Origin: Spirochaetaceae bacterium
GTDB lineage: Bacteria > Spirochaetota > Spirochaetia > Treponematales > Breznakiellaceae
Direction: 5' to 3'
NCBI GenBank assembly: GCA_031290855.1
Contig: JAISLM010000099.1
Coordinates: 1-25,955 of the forward strand
Length of the DNA: 25,955 nt
Shown: positions 1-6,724 of the stretch, piece by piece
Layout: every line of letters begins with the position of its first letter
Position numbering within the stretch: position 1 is the first letter of the stretch
Program-made: the position numbers and the translations under genes
The notes under the pieces: generated by a model
The model's database searches: none
The model's input: the letters and a program-made list of their open reading frames with translations, nothing else
Told to the model about the DNA's origin: nothing

Positions 1-48
1 TTCTCTGTATGTTAAAGCAAAACGCGGGTTAATCACCAATATATTTAC

Positions 49-648
49 ATGAGACATTTAAGAATGCTGAAACAGGGCGTGTGGTACGAAATCAGTACCC
101 GCGTCAACAACAGGGAACCACTGTTCCGAGGGGGTCAGGCCCCGGCGCTGTTCGACCGGGTGTTTCGGGAGACCGCGCACAGGTTTGTCTTCACGGTCCG
201 GGGGCTGAATCTTGCCGGCGACCGGCTGGCCTTTTACATCAGGCCCGCGGACGGGCTTGAGCTGCCCGCTATAATGAAATGGCTGAAGCAGACTTTCGCC
301 CAAAGGTACAACAGGGACAATGGACGGACTGGACACCTGTGGGGCGACCGGTACCGGTCGCGTATCCTGGAAGGGGAGCCGCCGGACGGCGGGGAAGCGG
401 GGGAGGTAGCGGGGGCCTCCCCGGCCCATGGTGTCAGACCCCGCAGCGGGAAACGGGCGGCCGGACGCGCAGCGGCGGGGGCCTCCCCCGCCCATGGGGT
501 CAGACCCCGCAGCGGGAAACGCATCGCCGGACGCGCAGCGGCGGGAGGCCCGCCGGCCCGTAGGGTCAGACCCCGCAGCGGGAAACGGGCGGCCGGGGCC
601 GCGTTTTTCCGTTCATACCCCCTTTCCGCAGCTCCGGCGCCCGGATAA
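49..648 (+). CDS. RAYT-like (REP-associated Y1 transposase family) protein with degenerate HUH motif
   Basis: Residues 1-113 have the layout of the REP-associated tyrosine transposase family (Y1_Tnp/HUH nucleases): YEISTRVNNREPLF near the N terminus, a GLNL..FYIRP strand, and LPAIMKWLKQTFAQRYNR followed by GRTGHLWGDRY. Family members process REP palindromes as single-stranded DNA, using an HxH metal site and a tyrosine. Here the segment that is normally NHxH reads AGDRLAF, so both histidines are gone, and the usual Tyr of the YxxYxNR helix is Phe (TFAQRYNR). From about residue 122 the protein becomes a 22-residue repeat (GASPAHGVRPRSGK type) encoded by 66-nt palindromic DNA units. The start is the ATG shared with the second copy. 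It is either a HUH-inactive domesticated relative or a decaying gene. Family assignment is good; enzymatic activity is doubtful. Confidence 0.7.
   Translation: MRHLRMLKQGVWYEISTRVNNREPLFRGGQAPALFDRVFRETAHRFVFTVRGLNLAGDRLAFYIRPADGLELPAIMKWLKQTFAQRYNRDNGRTGHLWGDRYRSRILEGEPPDGGEAGEVAGASPAHGVRPRSGKRAAGRAAAGASPAHGVRPRSGKRIAGRAAAGGPPARRVRPRSGKRAAGAAFFRSYPLSAAPAPG
412..610 (+). repeat. 66-nt in-frame tandem repeat carrying GTCAGACCCC palindromes
   Basis: Three units are visible, with GTCAGACCCC at 433, 499 and 565, exactly 66 bp apart. Each has the core GGGGTCAGACCCCGCAGCGG followed by a GC-rich second half. As 66 is divisible by three, the units stay in the reading frame of the RAYT-like gene. The second gene copy has two units (527 and 593 after 4000, again 66 bp apart). 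An inverted remnant at 14822/14888 keeps the same period. Confidence 0.85.
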
Positions 649-782
649 GCGGCATAATCCGCCCGTAGAACCTTAGCGGCCGCCATTTCTTCCCCAAACC
701 GAACCCGCCCAGGGGGGTACATCTGCCCTGAAATCCGAATTGCGGGCCAAGTTTAGACTTCAGGCGGGGAGGTTCATTCGCA

Positions 783-1208
783 TTATATAAAGTACATACA
801 GGAGTCAGCTTCAACTGTTCCGATCAACGAGGCAAGTGTTTCGCTGTCGATTATTTCAGCGATACGCCTGTTTAGCGGTTCGTACACGGTACGCCAAATA
901 CAGCGCTGAAACTTGCTGCTGCCATCAGGCGGGGGATCGGCTATCAGCATATCGCCTTCAAGTACACGCAGCACATCCCCAATCACGATTTCTTCGACAG
1001 ACTTGGCGAGCGTATAACCGCCGGACGCGCCTTTTATGGAACGTATAAAGCCCGCCCGCCGCAAAATAATAGCCACCTGTTCCAGATAACGCGCCGATAT
1101 TGACTGGCGTGTCGCTGCGCTTGTCAGCGTAACATGATCGCTGTGCCGGTTTTCTGCAAGGTCTATCAAAAGACGTATACCATAACGTCCGCGTTTTGAA
1201 ATTTTCAT
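783..1208 (-). CDS. Rrf2 family transcriptional regulator without Fe-S cysteine triad
   Basis: A 141-residue protein with the Rrf2 fold. It has an N-terminal winged helix beginning MKISKRGRYGIRLLIDLA, a recognition-helix region SARYLEQVAIILRRAGFI, the wing SIKGASGGYTLAK (about residues 57-69) and a C-terminal dimerisation helix. Rrf2 proteins such as IscR, NsrR and CymR sense Fe-S status, NO or cysteine. The three-Cys cluster loop is missing here: only Cys103 and Cys137 are present, and the loop reads DPPPDGSSKFQRC. It is therefore unlikely to bind an IscR-type cluster. The start codon overlaps the stop of the upstream Rrf2 gene in an ATGA, which implies translational coupling. The target genes are unknown. 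Confidence 0.85.
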   Translation of the reverse strand: MKISKRGRYGIRLLIDLAENRHSDHVTLTSAATRQSISARYLEQVAIILRRAGFIRSIKGASGGYTLAKSVEEIVIGDVLRVLEGDMLIADPPPDGSSKFQRCIWRTVYEPLNRRIAEIIDSETLASLIGTVEADSCMYFI

Positions 1209-1639
1209 ATCACATACTCCGGATCACCGTAGGCTTTATAATTCTTCGTCAAATCCGACAATTTTACCGAATCGATAAAGTCCTGGATTCCTTTGTACAG
1301 ATTCTGCCAGGTATGACGGTTCACGCAGCTTGCTTCAACCGGACAAAGTTTTGGATCGACACATTCGGTCGGTTTCAAGTCACCCTCAACCGAGCGCAGG
1401 ATTGCGCCCACGCTTATTTTATCCGGGCTGCGTCCCAACAGGTACCCGCCGTTTGGTCCGCGTATTCCCGTTATCAGACCGGCCTTGCGCAGGTTTATAA
1501 ACAACTGCTCAAGGTACCCTTCAGAGATGCCGGTATTCCTTGAAATATCCTTCGTATTGGCGTATCTGCCTTCCGGCAGAAGAGCCATATACAGCAGAGC
1601 CTCCAGCGAATAGCTGCCTTTTGTAGAAATTCTCATCAT
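1205..1639 (-). CDS. Rrf2 family regulator with IscR-type cysteine triad
   Basis: A 144-residue Rrf2 protein. The winged helix (MRISTKGSYSLEALLYMALL, then SEGYLEQLFINLRKAGLI and the wing IRGPNGGYLLGR) is followed by a loop with Cys93, Cys99 and Cys105, i.e. C-x5-C-x5-C. That is the spacing of the [2Fe-2S] ligands in IscR (Cys92, 98, 104), and a His lies three residues after the last Cys+1, close to the IscR ligand position. Starting at the second of two adjacent ATGs makes the numbering agree exactly with IscR. It is the first gene of a two-gene operon and probably senses Fe-S supply, redox state or NO. Which of these applies cannot be read from sequence. An inverted repeat upstream suggests autoregulation. 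Confidence 0.88.
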   Translation of the reverse strand: MMRISTKGSYSLEALLYMALLPEGRYANTKDISRNTGISEGYLEQLFINLRKAGLITGIRGPNGGYLLGRSPDKISVGAILRSVEGDLKPTECVDPKLCPVEASCVNRHTWQNLYKGIQDFIDSVKLSDLTKNYKAYGDPEYVI

Positions 1640-1645
1640 TTTAAC

Positions 1646-1676
1646 CCTATAAAAACCATAGGATAATATTCAAAAA
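1646..1676 (-). promoter_or_regulatory. Candidate promoter and operator of the Rrf2 pair
   Basis: Read on the minus strand, TTGAAT is followed after 16 bp by TATAGG, a weak -35/-10 pair just ahead of the Rrf2 start. An inverted repeat, CCTAT-7 bp-ATAGG (1646-1662), overlaps the -10. A short AT-rich dyad over the promoter is the expected form of an Rrf2 operator. No binding data are implied. Confidence 0.35.
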
Positions 1677-1828
1677 AAAGCAAGTGATCCACAGTTTCGC
1701 AAAGTTGAGTTGATTCGAAGCCCGGCTCGCACGAACATCCGGTTCGATAACGCGGCTCTGTGGTCTTTGTGGTTTTGAGCCTTCCGTCAAAGTTTTACAA
1801 ATTCACGATTTTAAACGGCTGTTCTACG
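1677..1828. other. Intergenic DNA, no gene seen
   Basis: No supported reading frame, tRNA or clear terminator was found here. It separates the divergent 5' side of the Rrf2 operon from a type A repeat downstream of the pyrophosphatase gene. Confidence 0.5.
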
Positions 1829-1893
1829 AGGCTTTCCCAAAACTGAAGTTTTGGGAGACAAGCTTTGCCTGTCCGGATGCCTTGGATTTATAT
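1829..1893 (+). repeat. Dispersed palindromic repeat, type A, copy 1
   Basis: The core is CCCAAAACTGAAGTTTTGGG, followed by AGACAAGCTTTGCCTGTCC and CTTGGATTTATATG. The same order recurs at 17704-17826 and in part at 17186-17249 and 4911-4937. The first part is a near-perfect dyad and the second (CAAGCTTTGCCTG) forms a smaller hairpin. The function is unknown; it behaves like a REP or MITE-type element. It could double as a terminator for the minus-strand pyrophosphatase gene. Confidence 0.7.
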
Positions 1894-1948
1894 GCTATAC
1901 CAAATATCGTCCGGTACTGTAAGAGCGCGCAATTCGTTTTACGCGGGA

Positions 1949-3634
1949 TTATGTCAGGCGGCGCACCTGTTCGGCCAGCAGCGGGATAAGCTCTTTTTTG
2001 CGCGAGACGATGCCGCGCAAAAAAACCACGCCTTCGTCCTTGCGCGGCAGGGACATGGCATGAAGGAATTCCGGCTTGGACGCGATGATCATGATGCTGG
2101 TAAGCTTTATAACGTTGGTTACCATCAGCGCGCTAAACAAAGCGTCCCGTTTGCGCCGCTCGATTTCCAGTCCCTCTATGATTTCATCCTTGCGCTTCAG
2201 CAGTTCTTCCGTCGAGTCGACCTCGATCTGGCTGACCGTGTACGCCAGCTTTCCTTCAAGGTACTCCTTCATATCCTGATTCACGACCTCGCTTGCGGTA
2301 CGACCGCTGAGCCGGTTACCCGCCGCGATGATGTCACGGCCAAGAGAGTCGATGTCGATGTTTGTGATGTTCGAAAGGTACTCCGCCGTGTCGCGGTCCT
2401 CCTCCGTAACGGTCGAGGACTTCAGCACGAGGGTATCGGCGAGAATGCCGGCAAGCAGTATCGAGGCTATCGGCTTGGGAATCGGAACCCTGGACTGCCT
2501 GTAAAGTGAAACGATTATCGTGCAGGTTGCGCCGACAGGCCGGTTGATAAAGGTTATCGGTGTCTTTGTACTCAGATTGCCCAGTCGGTGATGGTCTATC
2601 ACCTCCAGAATCGTATAATGTTCGATACCTTCCAGCGCCTGGGAGGGCTCATTATGATCGACCAGAATGATATCGACGTTGGGTTCCGCCAGCAGATCCG
2701 TTTCCGAAATAGTCCCCAGCAGCTTATTCTTGTCGTCGACCACGGGCAGGGTACGGCTCGTCGATTCGCGCAAAGCGTCCCGTATGTACCTGATCGTGTC
2801 GTTTGCCTGAACCGGCTTAACAGCGGCGTCCGCCATCTCGGAGGCGGGCGCGGAGTACATCACGAGCATAGCCGTTTCCGCCGAGCGGTACGGACTTATC
2901 AGCACGGAGACACCCTTCTTTTCCGCCTTTGCCTGGAGTTCCTTCGACATCTGCGTCCCGGACGAAAGGATGATCGCGCGAACCCCGCTGTCGATACCGT
3001 ACTCCTGCACGTCGGCCCGGTCGCCCGTTATGAGCACCGCGTTTTCGGGCGTATGCAGCGCGAGCGTAGCGCGAAAGGTTTCTATGCTGTCGGCAACGAC
3101 GATAGTCACGCACTTGAACAACTTTTCCGGGTTAAACGTCAGCACGGGCTGGGCGGAAAGCGTCTCGGATATCAGCCTGATATTCGTCGAAAACAGCGTC
3201 GCGTTTTCCGGGTCGAGCACCCGGAGAATGTTGTGGGCGAAAGCGTTGTAGTTAAGGAGGGCGCCGTATTCCCCGGCGGAGTTCACGACGGGGATCACCT
3301 TTACATTGGCCTCCTCCATCTCGGTGATCGCGTTCCACAACGAAGTATCGCCGCTGACCGGCTTTAGGTCGTGTTTCATGTAGTGTTCTACCTTCGGTAT
3401 CATGTCCGGCACATAGTGCGGCACGGGCACCTTGAAGCGCTCGAAAATGTACTCCGTCTGCGGGGACAGCTTGCCGCCCCTTATCGCGACACATTCTTTT
3501 CTGCCAAGCAGATTCTTTAGCCTGGCGTAAGCCGCCGCCGCCACAACCGAATCGGTATCAGGATTCCTGTGGCCCATGATATAGATCGCTTTTTTATAGT
3601 TTTTTTCTCCTGTCATTTTTTTATTATAGTCCAA
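1949..3634 (-). CDS. ppaC: Manganese-dependent inorganic pyrophosphatase, family II, with CBS and DRTGG domains
   Basis: Hydrolyses cytosolic PPi to two phosphates using Mn/Co. The N terminus has the DHH-family metal motif GHRNPDTDSV (about residues 21-30). LVDHNE and VIDHHRLGN follow around residues 340-365. The C-terminal DHHA2 domain ends with the signature SRKKELIPLL. Between the first and later DHH motifs lies a regulatory insert of about 240 residues: a CBS motif (VEHYMKHDLKPVSGDTSLW), a DRTGG-like domain (about 165-250) and a second CBS motif (DTIRYIRDALRE). In this subfamily the insert binds adenine nucleotides or diadenosine polyphosphates. The longest frame opens at a TTG; an ATG 18 bp inside (3616, MTGEKNYKKA) is the likelier start, though neither has a strong Shine-Dalgarno. 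All metal-binding motifs look intact. Confidence 0.93.
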   Translation of the reverse strand: MDYNKKMTGEKNYKKAIYIMGHRNPDTDSVVAAAAYARLKNLLGRKECVAIRGGKLSPQTEYIFERFKVPVPHYVPDMIPKVEHYMKHDLKPVSGDTSLWNAITEMEEANVKVIPVVNSAGEYGALLNYNAFAHNILRVLDPENATLFSTNIRLISETLSAQPVLTFNPEKLFKCVTIVVADSIETFRATLALHTPENAVLITGDRADVQEYGIDSGVRAIILSSGTQMSKELQAKAEKKGVSVLISPYRSAETAMLVMYSAPASEMADAAVKPVQANDTIRYIRDALRESTSRTLPVVDDKNKLLGTISETDLLAEPNVDIILVDHNEPSQALEGIEHYTILEVIDHHRLGNLSTKTPITFINRPVGATCTIIVSLYRQSRVPIPKPIASILLAGILADTLVLKSSTVTEEDRDTAEYLSNITNIDIDSLGRDIIAAGNRLSGRTASEVVNQDMKEYLEGKLAYTVSQIEVDSTEELLKRKDEIIEGLEIERRKRDALFSALMVTNVIKLTSIMIIASKPEFLHAMSLPRKDEGVVFLRGIVSRKKELIPLLAEQVRRLT

Positions 3635-3757
3635 TTCCCCAAAAAATTCCAGCGCCCGCGAATATGCTATGATTTTGAATTATCGGGATTAGTCTGATTC
3701 TGGTCCAACGGGTCCGGAGAACCGGCTGTAGGTTGCTGCTAACAGGGAGAAAATTTA

Positions 3758-3871
3758 ATGGAACGGGAAGAAAGCCCGGCAATGAGATTAACCTACGCGA
3801 CTGCCGTGAATGCCGCCAACCGCAAGACCTGTAGGACGGCGTATAGGGGCGCAGCTTACCAGGCCCGATAA
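3758..3871 (+). CDS. Possible 37-residue small protein
   Basis: An ATG preceded at good spacing by AGGGAGA opens a short frame (MEREESPAMRLTYATAV... ending AYQAR). The peptide is basic, with no membrane span, and I do not recognise it. The only support is the ribosome binding site and its position in an otherwise empty gap. It could equally be a fragment of a lost gene or chance. Confidence 0.25.
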   Translation: MEREESPAMRLTYATAVNAANRKTCRTAYRGAAYQAR

Positions 3872-4011
3872 CCGCTTCCGGTTCACTGCTGGCCGGTTTA
3901 ATCATAAAAGCCCCTCCAACAAGAACTGGGGCAATACGATTTTTAGCGGGGCGGTTTGTTCTTACATAATTCCATGATAGACCATTTGGTAAGAAGCGTT
4001 GTTTTTATCAT
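3872..4011. other. Intergenic DNA, no gene seen
   Basis: Between the possible small ORF and the first type B repeat no feature is supported. Longer frames on the minus strand here have odd composition and no ribosome binding site. Confidence 0.4.
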
Positions 4012-4080
4012 TAATGAGCCTCCGTGCGGCAAGCGCGAACCGGAGGTTCGGCGCGGTATTAAACCAGACTTTGCGAATGA
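4012..4080 (+). repeat. Dispersed 70-bp repeat, type B, copy 1
   Basis: The common form is AATGAGCCTCCGTGCGGCAA, then GCGCGAACC..AGGTTCG and GGTATTAAACCAGACTTTGC. The central GAACC/GGTTC arms form a hairpin. Copies lie at 13418-13487 and 21973-22040 on the same strand, and inverted at 17086-17152. All four are intergenic. Confidence 0.8.
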
Positions 4081-4135
4081 ACCTCCCCGCCGCGCCGCCG
4101 GAAGGTCCTTTCCGCTTCGGCCACTTTCCCTTTTT

Positions 4136-4777
4136 TCTCCGTATGTTAAAGCAAAACGCGGGCAAGCGCCCATATATTTACATGAGACATTTAAGAATGC
4201 TGAAACAGGGCGTGTGGTACGAAATCAGTACCCGTGTCAACAACAGGGAACCCCTGTTCCGCGGAGGGCGGACGCCGGCGCTGTTCGACCGGGTGTTCCG
4301 GGAGACCGCACGCAGGTTTGTCTTCGCGGTCCGGGGCTTGAGTCTCGCCGGCGACCGGCTGGCTTTTTACATCAGGCCCGCGGACGGGTTCGAGCTGCCG
4401 GCGATAATGAAATGGCTGAAGCAGACCTTCGCCATTAGGTACAACCGGGACAATGGACGGACAGGGCACCTGTGGGGCGACCGTTACTGGTCGCGGATTC
4501 TGGAAGGGGAGCCGCCGGACTGCGGGGTCAGACCCGTAACCAGGCAACGCCTCGCCGGGCACGCGGCGGCGGGAGCCCCGCCGGCCCACGGGGTCAGACC
4601 CCATCGCGGGAAACGTGCGTCCGGGGCCACTTTTTTCCGCCTGTTCCCCCTTCCCGTGGCCCCTGCGCCCGGATAAGCGGCATAATCCGCCCGGAGAACC
4701 GCAGCCGCCACAATTTCCTCCCCAAACCTAACCGGCCCAGGGGGATACGTCTACCCTGAAAGCCGAATTGCGGGCCA
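4136..4777 (+). repeat. RAYT-like gene duplication unit, copy 2
   Basis: Matches 1-752 from the leader (GTTAAAGCAAAACGCGGG) through the gene and about 100 bp of 3' tail. The main difference is one fewer 66-nt palindromic unit. The tail (GGATAAGCGGCATAATCCGC and onward) is present here, in copy 1, and inverted at 14728. Confidence 0.75.
4182..4676 (+). CDS. RAYT-like protein, second copy, degenerate HUH motif
   Basis: A 164-residue paralogue of the gene at 49-648, near-identical over the first 115 residues (YEISTRVNNREPLF, LPAIMKWLKQTFAIRYNR, GRTGHLWGDRYWS). It has the same loss of the HxH metal motif (AGDRLAF where NHxH is expected). Its repetitive tail is shorter, with two 66-nt units. The frame is open further upstream to 3999, but that part translates a type B repeat and intergenic DNA. 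The ATG at 4182 matches the start of the first copy and is chosen. Sharing the same motif loss suggests it preceded the duplication, so this is a lineage feature, not random decay of one copy. Confidence 0.7.
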   Translation: MRHLRMLKQGVWYEISTRVNNREPLFRGGRTPALFDRVFRETARRFVFAVRGLSLAGDRLAFYIRPADGFELPAIMKWLKQTFAIRYNRDNGRTGHLWGDRYWSRILEGEPPDCGVRPVTRQRLAGHAAAGAPPAHGVRPHRGKRASGATFFRLFPLPVAPAPG

Positions 4778-4834
4778 GGTTTGTAACCGGGGGCTGGCGG
4801 AGGTTTTGGCTGCCGCTCCAGCCCGGATGCCGGG

Positions 4835-4937
4835 CCAAAGGCCGCGCCTTTGGGACTGCCTTTCCCCTGAAACCCCAAGATTAATGCGTAATGTGCAGTG
4901 ATCAACGATTCTTTCCCAAAACTTCAGTTTTTGGGAA
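4835..4937 (+). repeat. Palindrome plus type A repeat, partial copy
   Basis: CCAAAGGC-CGC-GCCTTTGG is a perfect 8-bp hairpin at 4835-4853. At 4911-4937, CTTTCCCAAAACTTCAGTTT followed by TTGGGA is the core dyad of the type A repeat. It lacks the AGACAAGCTTTGC part found in the other copies. Confidence 0.6.
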
Positions 4938-5207
4938 AATCTTTAACTTGGGTGTGAGCGACGGGGGCGGCTGTCAGGGCGTCCGGGGAAGCCGGCCTGT
5001 AGAAGCGGGGTTGGGGAGGCTTCCGTGGTGTCAGGCTTCGGGGGGAGGGCTGGAAGCAGAGCGGTAGGATAAGGCGGGGGCGGCAGCCCCCGCTGAGGGG
5101 GGTGACGGAAGACCGCGTAAGCGGGCTATATGCAGGGGAGAAGGCTTTGTCAAGTCCTGAAATAGGTTGTGTCAACGACCAATATAAATGTCACCCTGTT
5201 TGCGTTC
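4938..5207. other. Intergenic GC-rich DNA, no gene seen
   Basis: No convincing reading frame was found. It contains a perfect hairpin, GCGGGGGC-GGCA-GCCCCCGC, at 5074-5093. The GGCA loop is the same as in the much longer hairpin at 17584. The segment next to 5208 would be the 3' exon side of the group II intron remnant. Confidence 0.4.
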
Positions 5208-5248
5208 AATCGAGTAGTAGGTTACCCATTATTTGAGTGTCCGTCCTC

Positions 5249-5283
5249 TCACATCCGTGCGTACGGGTCCGTACACGGCGGTT
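5249..5283 (-). ncRNA. Group II intron domain V-like hairpin
   Basis: On the minus strand, CCGT-GTACG-GACC-CGTAC-GC-ACGG folds into two stacked helices with a four-base loop. A two-base GC bulge lies on the 3' arm, the hallmark of domain V. It is followed by GTGAGAGGAC, as commonly seen after this domain. The outer base pairs are imperfect, which fits a degenerate element. Confidence 0.6.
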
Positions 5284-5845
5284 CAATGGGCGGGGACAGG
5301 CATTCTCAGGTGTCTGGCTATCATCCTCCCGTGCAGCATCTCAAATCGTTTCAATACGTCTGGAAATCCAAGTGTTTCAAGATACTGGCTGGTACGGGTG
5401 TGTTTGAGTACCGGGCTGTCCGCTATCCGCCAATAGCCCTTCCGGGTATTCGCCCGCTGCCAGGCCTGTTCCGGGGATATTCCTGACTGTATCAGGCTCT
5501 CGCATCGCGTCCGTGCCCTCTTCCAGCGTTTCCAGTACATCTGCCGTATCCGTCGCCGCAACCAGCCGCTTTATTTCCTCCGGTATACGTCCCGTCTTCC
5601 CGCCAGACCTCTGGTCTGCCGTTTCCGGCTTGCCAGCTCTCTCAGCCTGTCCATAAGCCGTTTCAAGGGTTTCCCGTGTACCCGTACTCCAACTCCGTTC
5701 TTTCCCCGATACAGGCTAAATCCCAAAAACTTCAGCTTAAGCGGGCTGCCGGTCACGTTTTTTTTCCGGTTCACGTTCAGCCCCGGTTTCCCTTCAAGAA
5801 ACTTCGTACAACCCTCCCCGGCCCTCCGGTCCTCTCACGCTCCTG
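5283..5845 (-). pseudogene. Group II intron maturase C-terminal remnant (ltrA-like)
   Basis: Three pieces in different frames give the end of a group II intron-encoded protein. From 5' to 3' on the minus strand these are CTKFLEGKPGLNVNRKKN, then KFLGFSLYRGKNGVGVRVHG with ELASRKRQTR, and after a frame change WLRRRIRQMYWKRWKRARTR with ANTRKGYWRIADSP. These match the RT thumb and maturase (X) regions. The stretch that normally joins SRKR to WLRRR (about 25-30 residues with the GWxNYF motif) is deleted. The YADD active site and everything before it is missing. It cannot encode a functional RT. Confidence 0.75.
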
Positions 5846-5945
5846 TGCTACCTCTTGCCACCCGTTACCGGGGTCTGACCCCGGCCCCATATGTAGCGTG
5901 CTCTGGTTCTAAAGGCGCTAGGCAAATTCAGTGCCTGGCACCCCT
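5846..5945 (+). repeat. Composite palindromic repeat, type D, copy 1
   Basis: The order is CTCTTGCCACCCGTTACCGG, then GGGGTCTGACCCCGGCCCCA, TATGTAGCG and, 35 bp on, AGGCAAATTCAGTGCCTGGC. It contains two unlike palindromes (GGGGTCTGACCCC and GTGCCTGGCAC). The same 100-bp arrangement is at 22219-22321, and a shorter third copy is at 22374-22412. GTGCCTGGCAC-type and GGGGTCAGACCCC-type dyads are the kind of REP sequence found near RAYT genes. Confidence 0.8.
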
Positions 5946-6019
5946 GCGTTACCAGAAAAATTATTAGGCAATGCGCTGCACGGGTTGAAATTTAGAGGGT
6001 TGTGGATTAGTTTTTTAGA

Positions 6020-6724
6020 ATGGTTGTAGCGCTAAATGATGTCTGGAAAACGTACTCGACAGGAAAGGTGAAGTTTGACGCGCTGAAAGGGATAGATTTA
6101 CAGTTTAAACGCGGCGAGTTTGTCGCCGTTGCGGGGCCTTCGGGTTCCGGCAAGACGACGATAATGAACATAATCGGCCTTATCGACACGCCGTCGCGTG
6201 GCGCGGTGCTGATTGACGGCAGGGAAACAGCGAGCCTTAACCGCGACGAGCTTACGCGGATGCGGCAGGAGGTGATTGGCTTTGTCTTTCAGTCGTTCAA
6301 CCTGCTGCCGGTGCTGACCGTGTTTGAAAACGTGGAACTGCCGCTGTTGCTTGGAAGGAAGGGCTCAAGGTCGGCGGCGCTGGATAAGGCGCGGCGGAAA
6401 GAGCGTGTCGAGCGGCTGCTGGAAGAGGTGGGCCTCGCGGACAAGCGCTTCAACAGACCCGCCGAGCTGTCGGGGGGTCAGCAACAGCGGGTGGCGATCG
6501 CCCGCGCGCTGGTTAACGAACCGGCAATAGTGATCGCGGACGAACCGACGGCAAACCTTGATTCCGAAAACGGCACCCGCGTCCTGGACCTGATGAAAAA
6601 GGTAAACGCCGAGTACGGCGCGACTTTTATTTTTTCCACGCATGATAAAACAATCTGGGAAATGGCGACGCGCATCATCTTTTTGCACGACGGAAAAATA
6701 GAGCGCGGGGCGGCAACGGCGTGA
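6020..6724 (+). CDS. ABC transporter ATP-binding protein, LolD/MacB type
   Basis: A 234-residue cytoplasmic ATPase that would energise the two FtsX-type permeases downstream. Visible motifs are Walker A GPSGSGKTT (39-47), Q-loop VFQSFNLLP (89-97), ABC signature LSGGQQQRVAIARAL (150-164), Walker B IVIADEPT (170-177) and the H-loop His208 in STHD. The length and the segment after the Q-loop place it in the LolD/MacB/FtsE group, which drives export or envelope mechanics and not solute import. It is the first gene of a run of seven, and its stop overlaps the GTG start of the next gene by four bases. The upstream region shows only weak promoter-like sequence (TTGAAA, 17 bp, TAGTTT) and no strong ribosome binding site. 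Confidence 0.93.
   Translation: MVVALNDVWKTYSTGKVKFDALKGIDLQFKRGEFVAVAGPSGSGKTTIMNIIGLIDTPSRGAVLIDGRETASLNRDELTRMRQEVIGFVFQSFNLLPVLTVFENVELPLLLGRKGSRSAALDKARRKERVERLLEEVGLADKRFNRPAELSGGQQQRVAIARALVNEPAIVIADEPTANLDSENGTRVLDLMKKVNAEYGATFIFSTHDKTIWEMATRIIFLHDGKIERGAATA

Larger units (their letters stand above)
1..752 (+). repeat. RAYT-like gene duplication unit, copy 1
   Basis: This stretch matches 4136-4777 along nearly its whole length. The shared block runs from the sequence just before the start codon (GTTAAAGCAAAACGCGGG), through the gene, to about 100 bp past the stop, ending near GAATTGCGGGCCA. Outside it the flanks differ. The unit therefore moved or duplicated as gene plus 3' tail. Its left end may lie outside the window. 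Confidence 0.75.
5208..5845 (-). mobile_element. 5'-truncated group II intron remnant
   Basis: Read on the minus strand, this holds the end of a group II intron reverse transcriptase/maturase, then a domain V-like hairpin and a domain VI-like segment ending CTACTCGATT, a usual 3' end for bacterial group II introns (boundary near 5208). The RT catalytic domains and the 5' ribozyme domains are absent. Loss from the 5' side is typical of incomplete reverse transcription. The upstream junction runs directly into a GGGGTCTGACCCC repeat at 5846. Confidence 0.75.

Noticed and set aside
1730..1770. A tRNA T-arm suggested by GGTTCGATAA
   Set aside because: No matching acceptor, D or anticodon arms could be folded around it. 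No tRNA was found elsewhere in the window.
1949..3634. Long plus-strand reading frames opposite the pyrophosphatase (for example 2588-3367), and likewise opposite thrS (15927-17027)
   Set aside because: They are antisense shadows of clearly recognised genes, have no ribosome binding sites and give composition typical of reverse-strand translation.
3624..3905. A 93-codon minus-strand frame upstream of the pyrophosphatase
   Set aside because: It overlaps the pyrophosphatase start, has no ribosome binding site and no recognisable protein character.
4924..5175. An 83-codon minus-strand frame
   Set aside because: Pro/Arg/Ser-rich composition typical of GC-rich non-coding DNA; it crosses the type A dyad and the GGCA-loop hairpin.
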